From Lachnospiraceae bacterium (GTDB lineage: Bacteria > Bacillota > Clostridia > Lachnospirales > Lachnospiraceae), in the NCBI GenBank assembly GCA_024699325.1, contig JAILPS010000005.1, positions 1 to 63,804 of the forward strand: 63,804 nucleotides of DNA, read 5' to 3'. Under the pieces are notes generated by a model. That model made no database searches, was not told the DNA's origin, and saw nothing but the letters and a program-made list of their open reading frames with translations. Made by a program: the position numbers and the translations under genes. This document shows, piece after piece, positions 17,259-24,907 of this stretch. The first letter of the stretch is position 1, and the number at the start of each line of letters is the position of its first letter.

Positions 17259-18364
17259 TATATAAAACCATGCCGGCTTCTGACGGCTTCAGAATGCCCG
17301 CGGAGTATGAGCGCCACGCGGCGACCATCCTCATATGGCCTGTGAGGCCTGGCTCCTGGCCCTACGGCGGCAGGGATGCAAAGCCTGTGTTTTCCCGGAT
17401 TGCAAGAGAGCTTGCAACAGGCGAGAAGGTGTATATTCTCGCGGGGGAAGAGCACATAGACGAGGCGAGAGAAGAATTTAGGAATGATGAAAATATAAGC
17501 GTCATAGACATAGCCACGGACGATGCCTGGGCGAGAGATGTGGGGCCCACATTTGTGGTAAATGATGAGGGCTGCATCAGAGGTATCGACTGGCAGTTTA
17601 ACGCCTGGGGCGGCGAGGTGGACGGCCTCTACGCAAACTGGGAGAGGGACAACGCGTGCGCATCTAAATTCTGCGAAAAGCTCGGATACGACTGCTACGA
17701 CGCGCAGGACTTCGTGTTAGAGGGCGGAAGCATACACTCTGACGGCGAGGGAACGCTTATCGTCACTGAGGCGTGTCTCTTAAGCGCAGGGCGAAACCCG
17801 CACATGAGTAAGGCGCAGATAGAAGAGAGACTGAAGGCAATGCTTGGAGCTAAGAAGGTTATATGGCTTCCTAGAGGAATCGCGGGAGATGAGACCAACG
17901 AGCACGTGGACAATATGTGCGCGTTCGTGGGACCGGCTGAGGTGGTGCTCGCCTGGACGGACGACGAGGGTGATGAGCAGTACAGACCCAGTCTGGCCGC
18001 GCTAGAGGCCCTAGAAGGCACGTTAGACGCCAAGGGCAGGCAGATAACCGTTCACAAGCTAAACATCCCTGGACGGCCTGTACGCATCGCACAGGAGGAT
18101 CTTGACGGCTTCGTCTTCGAAGAGGGCGAGGATGTAAGAGAGGCAGGAGAGAGATTAGCAGCCAGCTACGCAAACTTCTACATCGGCAACAGTGTGGTGC
18201 TCGTGCCACAGTTTGGCGATGTGAACGACACTGCCGCAGTTGAGACACTTAAGAAGTGCTTCCCCACGAGAAGAGTTGTGGGAATATACGCCAGAGCCAT
18301 AATAGTTGGCGGCGGCAACATCCACTGCATAACACAGCAGATACCAGATGGAGGTAGATCATGA
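17255..18364 (+). CDS. aguA: Agmatine deiminase
   Basis: The 369-aa protein belongs to the peptidyl-arginine deiminase fold: RMPAEYERHAATILIWPVRPGSWPYGG at the start, DAWARDVGPTFVV, LEGGSIHSDGEGTLI, DETNEHVDNMC, and the catalytic Cys in VGGGNIHCITQQ near the end. It converts agmatine to N-carbamoylputrescine and ammonia. The ATG overlaps the nspC stop, and the stop overlaps the aguB start. Confidence 0.92.
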   Translation: MIYKTMPASDGFRMPAEYERHAATILIWPVRPGSWPYGGRDAKPVFSRIARELATGEKVYILAGEEHIDEAREEFRNDENISVIDIATDDAWARDVGPTFVVNDEGCIRGIDWQFNAWGGEVDGLYANWERDNACASKFCEKLGYDCYDAQDFVLEGGSIHSDGEGTLIVTEACLLSAGRNPHMSKAQIEERLKAMLGAKKVIWLPRGIAGDETNEHVDNMCAFVGPAEVVLAWTDDEGDEQYRPSLAALEALEGTLDAKGRQITVHKLNIPGRPVRIAQEDLDGFVFEEGEDVREAGERLAASYANFYIGNSVVLVPQFGDVNDTAAVETLKKCFPTRRVVGIYARAIIVGGGNIHCITQQIPDGGRS

Positions 18365-19221
18365 GAGAGGTTACAGTTGCAGCGATACAGATGCGCTGCG
18401 CGAAGGACATAGAGCTTAATCTTAAAAATGCCGAGGAGCTAGTTAGGGAGGCGGCCGCCAGGGGCGCCCAGGTTATCCTTCTGCCGGAGCTGTTTGAGAG
18501 AGAATACTTCTGTCAGGAGAGAAGATACGACTACTATAACTACGCCAAGCCGCTCATGGAAAACGACGCGGTCATCAGAATGCAGAAGCTTGCAAGAGAG
18601 CTTCAGGTGGTCATTCCCGTAAGCTTCTATGAGCAGGACGTAAACACCCTCTACAACAGCGTCGCCGTGATAGACGCGGACGGAGAGGTGCTTGGAGTCT
18701 ATAGAAAAACACATATCCCGGACGACCACTTCTATCAGGAGAAGTTCTACTTCACCCCCGGCAACACAGGATTTAAGGTGTGGGACACCAGATACGGCAG
18801 AATCGGCGTTGGCATCTGCTGGGATCAGTGGTTCCCGGAGTGCGCAAGAGCCATGGCAGTCATGGGCGCAGAGCTCTTACTCTACCCGACAGCCATAGGC
18901 TCAGAGCCCATACTCGACAGCTTCAGCATGCCCCACTGGAGAAGATGCATGCAGGGCCACGCGGCGGCAAACCTGGTGCCCGTGATCGCAGCCAACAGGA
19001 TCGGGCTGGAGAGTGTAGCGCCCTGTCAGGAGAACAACTACCAGACATCGTCGCTTAACTTCTACGGCTCATCATTTATGACAGATGTGACCGGCGACAT
19101 AGTATCGTCAGCCCCGACGGACGCAGGAGAGGTGCTCGTTCACACATACGACCTGGACGACAACCGCGACTACCGCTTAAGCTGGGGAGTGTTCAGAGAC
19201 AGAAGACCTGAGATGTATTAG
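18361..19221 (+). CDS. aguB: N-carbamoylputrescine amidase
   Basis: The 286-aa protein is a nitrilase-superfamily enzyme with the Glu-Lys-Cys triad: Glu in LLPELFEREYF, Lys in YRKTHIPDD, and Cys in GICWDQWFPE. It hydrolyses N-carbamoylputrescine to putrescine, CO2 and ammonia, feeding the SpeE and carboxyspermidine steps. It is the last gene of the operon and is followed by a bidirectional terminator. Confidence 0.92.
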   Translation: MREVTVAAIQMRCAKDIELNLKNAEELVREAAARGAQVILLPELFEREYFCQERRYDYYNYAKPLMENDAVIRMQKLARELQVVIPVSFYEQDVNTLYNSVAVIDADGEVLGVYRKTHIPDDHFYQEKFYFTPGNTGFKVWDTRYGRIGVGICWDQWFPECARAMAVMGAELLLYPTAIGSEPILDSFSMPHWRRCMQGHAAANLVPVIAANRIGLESVAPCQENNYQTSSLNFYGSSFMTDVTGDIVSSAPTDAGEVLVHTYDLDDNRDYRLSWGVFRDRRPEMY

Positions 19222-19231
19222 AATATATGGC

Positions 19232-19262
19232 AAGAACCACACCCTAGGGTGTGGTTCTTTTA
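19232..19262. terminator. Bidirectional terminator between aguB and the GH44 gene
   Basis: AAGAACCACACCC and the matching GGTGTGGTTCTT form a stem with T-rich flanks on both strands. The stop codon of the minus-strand gene lies inside the hairpin. Confidence 0.85.
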
Positions 19263-21097
19263 TTGCGGGAAATGATGATAATGACAGCGGCTAAAACAAC
19301 TGCCAATATGGCTACAGCGCATATGATAAATGCTGTAATATTATTACCTGTGGAGCTCTCAGAGCTCTCTGCTGCCTCAGAGGAAGGTGCCTCAGTGGGC
19401 GCCTCGGTCTCAGGGGCAGTTTGCGCCTGCGTCTCAGGGGCGTCAGGGTCGTTAGCTGATAAAACCAGGAGCGAAACCGTCATGGGCTCCATCTCGTAGC
19501 TGATCACGCCATCAGATATGCTGACAGCATCGCAGGAGGTTCCGAGATTATTAACTATCGGGGCGCTTCCGTCTATGCTGTAAACGTGAACGTAGGGGTA
19601 ATCGCGGCCCAGGTTAATGTTAGCCGTCACACGGTCTGTGAAGGACTTATTCGTGACCACAACAGTCACAACGTCCTCGTCATCTCCGTAGATGGAGGCG
19701 TAGGCCGTGGACTTCTCCACGTCGCTGTATTTACATGACACAAGCGTGTCGCCAAATCCTGTGCCCTGGCCGTCGTAGTTCGTAAACATGGAAAGCGCAG
19801 CCACCTGATACTTCGCGTCAGACCCTGCAAATAGGTTCGCGCAGTACACGCCGTACTGTGCAAATATTCCCAGGGCGTCCGCCTGACAGATAGCACCGCA
19901 GACGTCGCTTGGACCGCCAAAATCATACTCCGTGATGGCAATCTTCGTGCCCGGATAATATGTGTCGATTGATTTCTGAAGGGCAGGAAGGATGGGCAGA
20001 AACTCTGCGCCCGTGTCCGTAATCCAGCTGTCCTCAGTATATGAGTCATCCCAGAGGCTCCTAGTAGCATTTAGCTTATTGTAGACGCAGGCCGGATCGT
20101 CGAAGTGCGTGCAGTAGCGCGTGCCGCATGCGCCCTTCGCCTCCGTGTAGAAGTGGACATCTAACACGTCCACCAGGCGTGTGCCGCAGCTCTCTTCGGC
20201 CTTCGCCATCTCGTCAAGATAGTAGTCTATAAACCACTTGTAGTTGGGGTTGGACTTGCGGATATCGTTCCAGTCAGGGGCGCCTGAAAATGTTGTAAAT
20301 GCTCCGTAGCCAAACAGCGCCGGGCCAAATATTTCAGCATATGGATCAACCGCCTTCACAGCCGTGGCCGTGGCGATGGTCTTCTCAATCAGCTCAGCGC
20401 ATGTGGGCTTATCGGGGTGAACCAAGGGGTGCGTGTGCTGCCACAGGGCAGGCTCGTTGTCAAGAGAGTAGGCGTTAATGCCGCCGTGAGCCGCATCGCC
20501 TAGCGTCTCCACTAAGTAGTTGACGAATTCGTCCATATATACAAAACCGTCGTTTAGGTCAGGCGTCAGCGAAAATTCAGAACCCTTTGACGCCATAACC
20601 TGAACGAAGCGGTTGGAGGGGGCAACCTCGTCTGAGGACACCTGACCGTTTTTGTCGGCCGACGCGTAGCCCGCCATCTGAAGAGTCATCAGAGAGTAGG
20701 CTCCAGCGGTGTCACAGACTTTATCGAGGTTCAGGGCGACACTCCCAGGGAGGCCTAGAAGGGTGTAGTCAACATTGCCCTGAAGGTGATCATCGGAGGA
20801 GTGGTTCCAGTCGCTTCCCGCGTTAGAGGCGTTGTTCTCCCAGTTATACGCCGTAAAGCGGTTTCCGCCCGCACGAATGGAGCCGAAGTAGCGAAGCTTA
20901 TACATAAGCTCGGAATTCACGCCGTAGATAAGCGGCGAGATAGCCTTCCTGTCTGAGGCTGTGTCGATGTCTATGGTCACTGTGTTGTCAGCGCCAGCAG
21001 TGTCACTAGCTGCATCACTGTCAGTGGCTGAAACACATACGGAATTAGCGACCATAGCTGCCACTACAAGCGACACGCCCATCCTGAATCTGTTCAT
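19244..21097 (-). CDS. Glycoside hydrolase family 44, secreted and membrane-anchored
   Basis: The start is placed at ATG 21097 (MNRFRMGVSLVVAAMVANSV), directly after AAGGAGG; the in-frame ATG at 21130 lacks a site. A signal peptide of about 25 residues is followed by the GH44 domain: GGNRFTAYNWENNASNAGSDW, the acid/base Glu in SLDNEPALW (about residue 215) and the nucleophile Glu in ITEYDFGG (about 390). A beta domain, a Thr/Ala/Glu-rich stalk and a C-terminal membrane helix (AFIICAVAILAVVLAAVIII) with a basic tail follow. GH44 enzymes are endo-glucanases or xyloglucanases acting outside the cell. Confidence 0.87.
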   Translation of the reverse strand: MNRFRMGVSLVVAAMVANSVCVSATDSDAASDTAGADNTVTIDIDTASDRKAISPLIYGVNSELMYKLRYFGSIRAGGNRFTAYNWENNASNAGSDWNHSSDDHLQGNVDYTLLGLPGSVALNLDKVCDTAGAYSLMTLQMAGYASADKNGQVSSDEVAPSNRFVQVMASKGSEFSLTPDLNDGFVYMDEFVNYLVETLGDAAHGGINAYSLDNEPALWQHTHPLVHPDKPTCAELIEKTIATATAVKAVDPYAEIFGPALFGYGAFTTFSGAPDWNDIRKSNPNYKWFIDYYLDEMAKAEESCGTRLVDVLDVHFYTEAKGACGTRYCTHFDDPACVYNKLNATRSLWDDSYTEDSWITDTGAEFLPILPALQKSIDTYYPGTKIAITEYDFGGPSDVCGAICQADALGIFAQYGVYCANLFAGSDAKYQVAALSMFTNYDGQGTGFGDTLVSCKYSDVEKSTAYASIYGDDEDVVTVVVTNKSFTDRVTANINLGRDYPYVHVYSIDGSAPIVNNLGTSCDAVSISDGVISYEMEPMTVSLLVLSANDPDAPETQAQTAPETEAPTEAPSSEAAESSESSTGNNITAFIICAVAILAVVLAAVIIIISRNKRTTP

Positions 21098-21274
21098 AGC
21101 AAACCTCCTTAGATCACGAAACTTCTTCATGGCTCAATTGTAAGTTTGAAAATGCACAAAATGCAATTATAAATATAGAAACACACAGTTTCAAAATACA
21201 GAATTTACATATCAAAAACCGCGAAATATAATGACAAATAGAATAAGTCGTAAGTTCAAATATCACAATCCACA

Positions 21275-21303
21275 TTGACAAACATGCATTATCCTAATAG
21301 GAT
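21275..21303 (+). promoter_or_regulatory. Probable promoter of the AraC gene
   Basis: TTGACA (21275-21280), exactly 17 nt, then TAGGAT (21298-21303). If used, transcription starts near 21310, which excludes upstream start codons and supports ATG 21320. The -10 matches only four of six consensus bases. Confidence 0.4.
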
Positions 21304-21319
21304 GGAATGGGAGGGCGAT

Positions 21320-22159
21320 ATGGCAGTTATTGAGAAAAATATTTATCCATATGTGGACGAGACAGATAAGCTTCCCGTGTGCCTGAGGGGCATAGGGGGA
21401 ACGGGCTATCAGGGGATTGCGAGCAGAAGCGGGACGAATAACTTCTGGAACCAGATACTGTTCTGCAAGAGCGGAACAGGGCGCGTGGAGCTGGATAAGA
21501 CAGAAGAATTAGAGCCTGGCGACATACTGTTTACGCCGGGGCAGACCGCCCACACATATTATCCCCTAAGCGAGAAGTGGGAGACCAGGTGGGTCGTGTT
21601 TGATGGAAGAGGCTGTAAGGAGATGCTAGAGGCGCTGGGGCTTAATAAGCCCATGGTCATCAAAAACGGCTGTCAGAAGGACATGGATAAGCTGTTTGAA
21701 AACATGTTAAATACACTTCAGACAAACCCTGCAGGAGGCGTCTATAAGTGCTCGGGCATGTGCTATCAGCTGATCATAGCGCTTCACGACGTGCTCGCAA
21801 ACCAAACCCCTGACGGAAGCACGGTCAAGAATGCGATACTGGTGCCTGTGATAGCGTATATCGAGGATAACTTCAGGAGAGATCTGCCCATAGGGGAGCT
21901 GGTGGAGCTAAGCGGCGTGTCCCATCAGTATCTCGGCAGACTGTTTCGCCAGTCCATGAAGATATCCATGGACAGATACATAAGACGCCGCAGAATATGG
22001 GAGGCGAAGAGGCTTCTCATGGAGACCGACCGCACGGTCATGGACATCGCAAACAGCTGCGGTTTTGCAGACAGCGGCTACTTCTGCACCATATTTAAGC
22101 GAGAAGAGAATATAACTCCCGCCAGATACAGGCTCATGAGCAGGCGGGGAGATGAATAA
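21320..22159 (+). CDS. AraC-family transcriptional regulator
   Basis: The start is ATG 21320 (MAVIEKNIYPYVDE), 5 nt after GGGAGG. The N-terminal cupin sugar-sensing region contains GRVELDKTEELEPGDILFTPGQTAHTYYP. The C-terminal double HTH contains LVELSGVSHQYLGRLFRQ and MDIANSCGFADSGYFCTIFK. It lies between the divergent GH44 gene and the GH27 gene (12 nt downstream), so it probably controls alpha-galactoside or xyloglucan side-chain use. This is inferred from position. Confidence 0.85.
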   Translation: MAVIEKNIYPYVDETDKLPVCLRGIGGTGYQGIASRSGTNNFWNQILFCKSGTGRVELDKTEELEPGDILFTPGQTAHTYYPLSEKWETRWVVFDGRGCKEMLEALGLNKPMVIKNGCQKDMDKLFENMLNTLQTNPAGGVYKCSGMCYQLIIALHDVLANQTPDGSTVKNAILVPVIAYIEDNFRRDLPIGELVELSGVSHQYLGRLFRQSMKISMDRYIRRRRIWEAKRLLMETDRTVMDIANSCGFADSGYFCTIFKREENITPARYRLMSRRGDE

Positions 22160-22171
22160 GGAGAGAGAATT

Positions 22172-23326
22172 ATGAAAGTGTTAGCACCTGTACCACCCAT
22201 GGGCTGGAACTCATGGAATTCATTTGGCTGGAATATCAGCGAGGAGCTTATCAAGACAACAGCAGACCTGTTCGTGGAGAGCGGACTTAAGGACGCGGGA
22301 TACGAATACATCGTCATCGACGACTGCTGGAGCGAGAAGAAGAGAGACGCAGACGGCAGGCTCGTGCCAGACCACACGAAGTTCCCAAACGGCATGAAGG
22401 ACGTGGCAGACTATGTGCACTCCAAGGGGCTTAAGTTTGGCATGTACTCCTGCGCAGGAACACACACATGCGCCGGATACCCCGGAAGCTTCGAGCACGA
22501 ATATATTGACGCGCAGACATTTGCAGAGTGGGGCGTGGACTATCTGAAGTACGACTACTGCTATAAGTCCATAGCCGCAGAGGGAGCAAACCTCTACAGA
22601 AGAATGTCCATGGCTTTAAGAAGCTGCGGCAGAGACATTCTCTTCTCAGCCTGCAACTGGGGCTCTGACAACGTCCTTAGCTGGATCAGGTCATCGGGCG
22701 CGCAAATGTTTAGGTCAACAGGCGACATACAGGACAAGTGGAGCAGCATTAAAAACATTGCCCTGTCACAGCTGAACAACCAGCCATACGGCGGCCCGTA
22801 CTGCCACAACGACATGGATATGTTGGTGGTGGGCATGCACGGCAACTCCGACAACGCCGAGGTTGTGGACGGCGATAAGGGCGGCTGCAGCGACGTGGAA
22901 TATAAGACTCACTTTGCGCTGTGGGCCATCATGAATTCGCCGCTGATCATAGGCTGCGACATCAGAAGGATGAGCGATAACACGAAGGAGGTCCTCATGA
23001 ATAAGGACATAATCGCCATCAACCAGGACACAGAGTGCAGGGGACCGTACTGCATCAAACAGTGGAATAACCCTGACAATGTATTTGCATTAATTAAGCC
23101 GCTTAGCGACGGCGACTACGCCATCGGCATGTTCAACCTAAGCGACAACAGAAGCGAGATGAGCCTGCAGTTCTACGACATCGGCCTGCCTGCAACCGCC
23201 GGCAGAGCCCTCAGGCTCTACGACTGCTACAGCCACAGCGAGGACGGCGTATACGAGGACCGCTACGCCACATACATAGAGCCACACGACTGCAAGATGT
23301 TCAGAGCCAGAGTGGTAAAACTGTAA
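22172..23326 (+). CDS. Alpha-galactosidase, glycoside hydrolase family 27
   Basis: The 384-aa protein opens PPMGWNSWNSFGW, the GH27 signature. The nucleophile Asp lies in YLKYDYC (about residue 128) and the acid/base Asp in RSTGDIQD (about 185). A C-terminal beta domain follows (about 300-384). No signal peptide is seen, so it probably hydrolyses imported alpha-galactosides in the cytoplasm. GGAGAGAG precedes the ATG and the gene is in an operon with the AraC regulator. Confidence 0.92.
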   Translation: MKVLAPVPPMGWNSWNSFGWNISEELIKTTADLFVESGLKDAGYEYIVIDDCWSEKKRDADGRLVPDHTKFPNGMKDVADYVHSKGLKFGMYSCAGTHTCAGYPGSFEHEYIDAQTFAEWGVDYLKYDYCYKSIAAEGANLYRRMSMALRSCGRDILFSACNWGSDNVLSWIRSSGAQMFRSTGDIQDKWSSIKNIALSQLNNQPYGGPYCHNDMDMLVVGMHGNSDNAEVVDGDKGGCSDVEYKTHFALWAIMNSPLIIGCDIRRMSDNTKEVLMNKDIIAINQDTECRGPYCIKQWNNPDNVFALIKPLSDGDYAIGMFNLSDNRSEMSLQFYDIGLPATAGRALRLYDCYSHSEDGVYEDRYATYIEPHDCKMFRARVVKL

Positions 23327-23349
23327 TTGCAAGAAAATCTTAATAAATT

Positions 23350-23384
23350 AGAGCGGGAAATGTTTAAAATATATCCCGCTCTTG
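23350..23384 (+). terminator. Hairpin after GH27
   Basis: AGAGCGGGA pairs with TCCCGCTCT across a 15-nt AT-rich loop; the T-run (TTGTTAT) is weak. Confidence 0.5.
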
Positions 23385-23434
23385 TTATATTATTGCGCTG
23401 TATATCGTTTTGATTAGAGGAGGAGAGTTTAGTT

Positions 23435-23776
23435 ATGGGACCAGGTTTTTTCGGGGTATTTATCGTTCTGTTTCTGGTGGTTTTTGTGTATATCGTTGTA
23501 AATGGCATCACAGAGTGGAGCAGAAACAACCGCATGCCTGTGGTTAAGGAAGAGGTCTACCTCGTGGAGAAGAAGCGCGTAGACAATTCATCCATGAACG
23601 CCAACGGCATGATGACGAGCGATGTCGACTACTACGCGACATTCAGATTCCGCGACGGTTCAGAGATGCGCTTCAAGATAAGGCGCGACATGTACAACGG
23701 CATCAAGGAAGGCGAGATGGGCATGCTCACACATCAGGGCACAAGATTTCATGAATACACGACATTAGAGTTTTAG
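23435..23776 (+). CDS. DUF2500-like single-span membrane protein
   Basis: The 113-aa protein has one N-terminal membrane segment (about 5-25, FFGVFIVLFLVVFVYIVVNG). A small beta domain follows, with VEKKRVD, YYATFRFRDGSEMRFKI and GEMGMLTHQGTRFHEY, the pattern of DUF2500. AGGAGGAGAG precedes the ATG. Its role is unknown. Confidence 0.6.
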   Translation: MGPGFFGVFIVLFLVVFVYIVVNGITEWSRNNRMPVVKEEVYLVEKKRVDNSSMNANGMMTSDVDYYATFRFRDGSEMRFKIRRDMYNGIKEGEMGMLTHQGTRFHEYTTLEF

Positions 23777-23786
23777 GATAGGGGGA

Positions 23787-23846
23787 GTTCACGAATAGTT
23801 CACACGAGAAACAGATTCTAAACACAATTAGCTGGTAGATTATAAC
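23787..23846 (+). promoter_or_regulatory. Four 11-bp-spaced boxes and -10 of small RNA 1
   Basis: GTTCAC (23787), GTTCAC (23798), AAACAG (23809) and AAACAC (23820) begin exactly 11 nt apart. A TATAAC -10 starts 21 nt after the last box (23841-23846) and no -35 hexamer is seen. The spacing and TTCACA-like units resemble tandem PhoP/PhoB-type sites, which replace the -35. The same arrangement recurs at 24040-24099. Confidence 0.55.
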
Positions 23847-23851
23847 CATTC

Positions 23852-23997
23852 CAAGAAAACAAACACAGATCACACAGTGATCGAAAGGAGTGGCCTATAA
23901 GATATACAGCCTAGCAGCAGGATTTTTAAAATTGTTTTTCAAATTAATTCTCCCCTTTTTTTGGACCCCGGCAGACGTGAACCGGGGTCGTTTTTTG
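23852..23997 (+). ncRNA. Predicted small RNA 1 (about 146 nt)
   Basis: The unit runs from the predicted start to a strong terminator (GACCCCGG 23964-23971, CCGGGGTC 23982-23989, then T6). I find no convincing ORF. Just before the terminator is an unpaired C-rich stretch, TTCTCCCC (23948-23955), the type of anti-ribosome-site seed used by Firmicutes small RNAs such as RsaE and FsrA. A second, sequence-diverged copy with the same promoter layout and C-rich motif lies about 250 nt downstream. Confidence 0.55.
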
Positions 23998-24039
23998 TGC
24001 AGGCGACGAGCCAGAAAAATGTTCAAAAATGTTTTGTGA

Positions 24040-24099
24040 ATTCACAATTAGTTCACACGAAAAACAATTTCAGGACACAATCGGCAGTTATTATATAAC
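24040..24099 (+). promoter_or_regulatory. Four 11-bp-spaced boxes and -10 of small RNA 2
   Basis: ATTCAC (24040), GTTCAC (24051), AAACAA (24062) and GGACAC (24073) start 11 nt apart. TATAAC (24094-24099) begins 21 nt after the last box, identical in geometry to the first copy. About 33 nt around the boxes are well conserved between copies. Confidence 0.55.
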
Positions 24100-24104
24100 C
24101 ATAG

Positions 24105-24197
24105 CAAGAGAAAAACATACCACATGTTTAATCTTTGTTTCATACAATTCTCCCCCCAAAACAAATTCCGTGCCGCGAGCACGGAATTTGTTTTTTT
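24105..24197 (+). ncRNA. Predicted small RNA 2 (about 93 nt)
   Basis: The unit ends at a strong terminator (CAAATTCCGTGC / GCACGGAATTTG, then T7, 24160-24197). It contains TTCTCCCCCC (24148-24157) just upstream of the terminator, as in RNA 1. No ORF is visible. The body has diverged from RNA 1 while the promoter and C-rich seed are kept, which suggests selection on regulation and target pairing. Confidence 0.55.
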
Positions 24198-24253
24198 GAC
24201 TTATGAGAGACTATATAGTAAACTAGAGCTAACAATTATCGGAGGGAAGGATT

Positions 24254-24659
24254 ATGACAATCAAACACGTACCGCAGGCGTATAAGACGCCCGCCAAAAC
24301 GCAGGGAACAATTGTTCCTGCACTCCCTCGACATCACCTCAACCTACATCCCCATGAGCGGCGACTGCTGGAACATCGAGATCCGCGGCGGCCTGTCCAA
24401 AACCGCAGGGACTGAGCAACTCATGCGCGCCACCATCTGCGAGGAAGGCTTCGAAAACCTGCCCTACAGGGTATACGCCATGACAGGTGAGCAGGACATC
24501 GCCTACCCCAACATGAAGCCCCTGATGGAGCAAATGCTTCAAAACGGCTGGAATAACGGCGACCACCACTTCACCTTCGACGTCTGCCCCGAAGGCGACC
24601 ACACACATGAATACTGTCTGGTTTATCTGTACAGTGCGTTGCCAGAGATATGGGGGTAG
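24254..24659 (+). pseudogene. Esterase pseudogene with a large internal deletion
   Basis: A normal start (GGAGGGAAGG, then ATG 24254: MTIKHVPQAYKTPAKTQGTI) breaks off after about 20 codons and continues in another frame from about 24312. The downstream part reads LDITSTYIPMSGDCWNIEIRG and later VYAMTGEQDIAYPNMKPLM and CPEGDHTHEYCLVYLYSALP. This is the C-terminal end of a secreted-esterase or enterochelin-esterase-like alpha/beta hydrolase. The middle, including the nucleophile region, is missing, so the gene should be inactive. Confidence 0.65.
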
Positions 24660-24703
24660 GGGGGGAAGAAAAGGAAAATATAAAAAATATTTAGTTTGTG
24701 AGG

Positions 24704-24738
24704 CTCCCCTCCTGCGGTGCAGGAGGGGAGTGGTTTTT
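24704..24738 (+). terminator. Terminator after the esterase pseudogene
   Basis: CTCCCCTCCTGC and GCAGGAGGGGAG form a 12-bp stem with a GGT loop, followed by TGGTTTTT. Confidence 0.8.
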
Positions 24739-24768
24739 ATGTTTGAAAATATATATGCTATAAATGTT

Positions 24769-24803
24769 ATTCCCAAAAAACTGACATGGGGATGTGATAA
24801 TAT
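24769..24803 (+). promoter_or_regulatory. ATTCCCAA-N21-TAATAT promoter, site 1 (PLD-helicase)
   Basis: ATTCCCAA (24769-24776), exactly 21 nt, then TAATAT (24798-24803) preceded by TGA. Four other promoters in the window share this layout. It lies about 105 nt upstream of the helicase ATG. A second possible promoter (TTACAA, then TAAAAT) lies closer, so this site may be one of two. Confidence 0.5.
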
Positions 24804-24907
24804 TCGGACAAGAGAAGTTATAAATGAACGTTAAAACTTACATGTTAATAGTTACAAATCCGTAATTATGTGGTAAAATTATATCAATTGTTTGAAGGGA
24901 GGACACA

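Noticed and set aside
24740-24835. 31-aa ORF beginning MFENIYAINVIPKK
   Set aside because: No ribosome site, it overlaps the ATTCCCAA promoter element, and no family is recognised.
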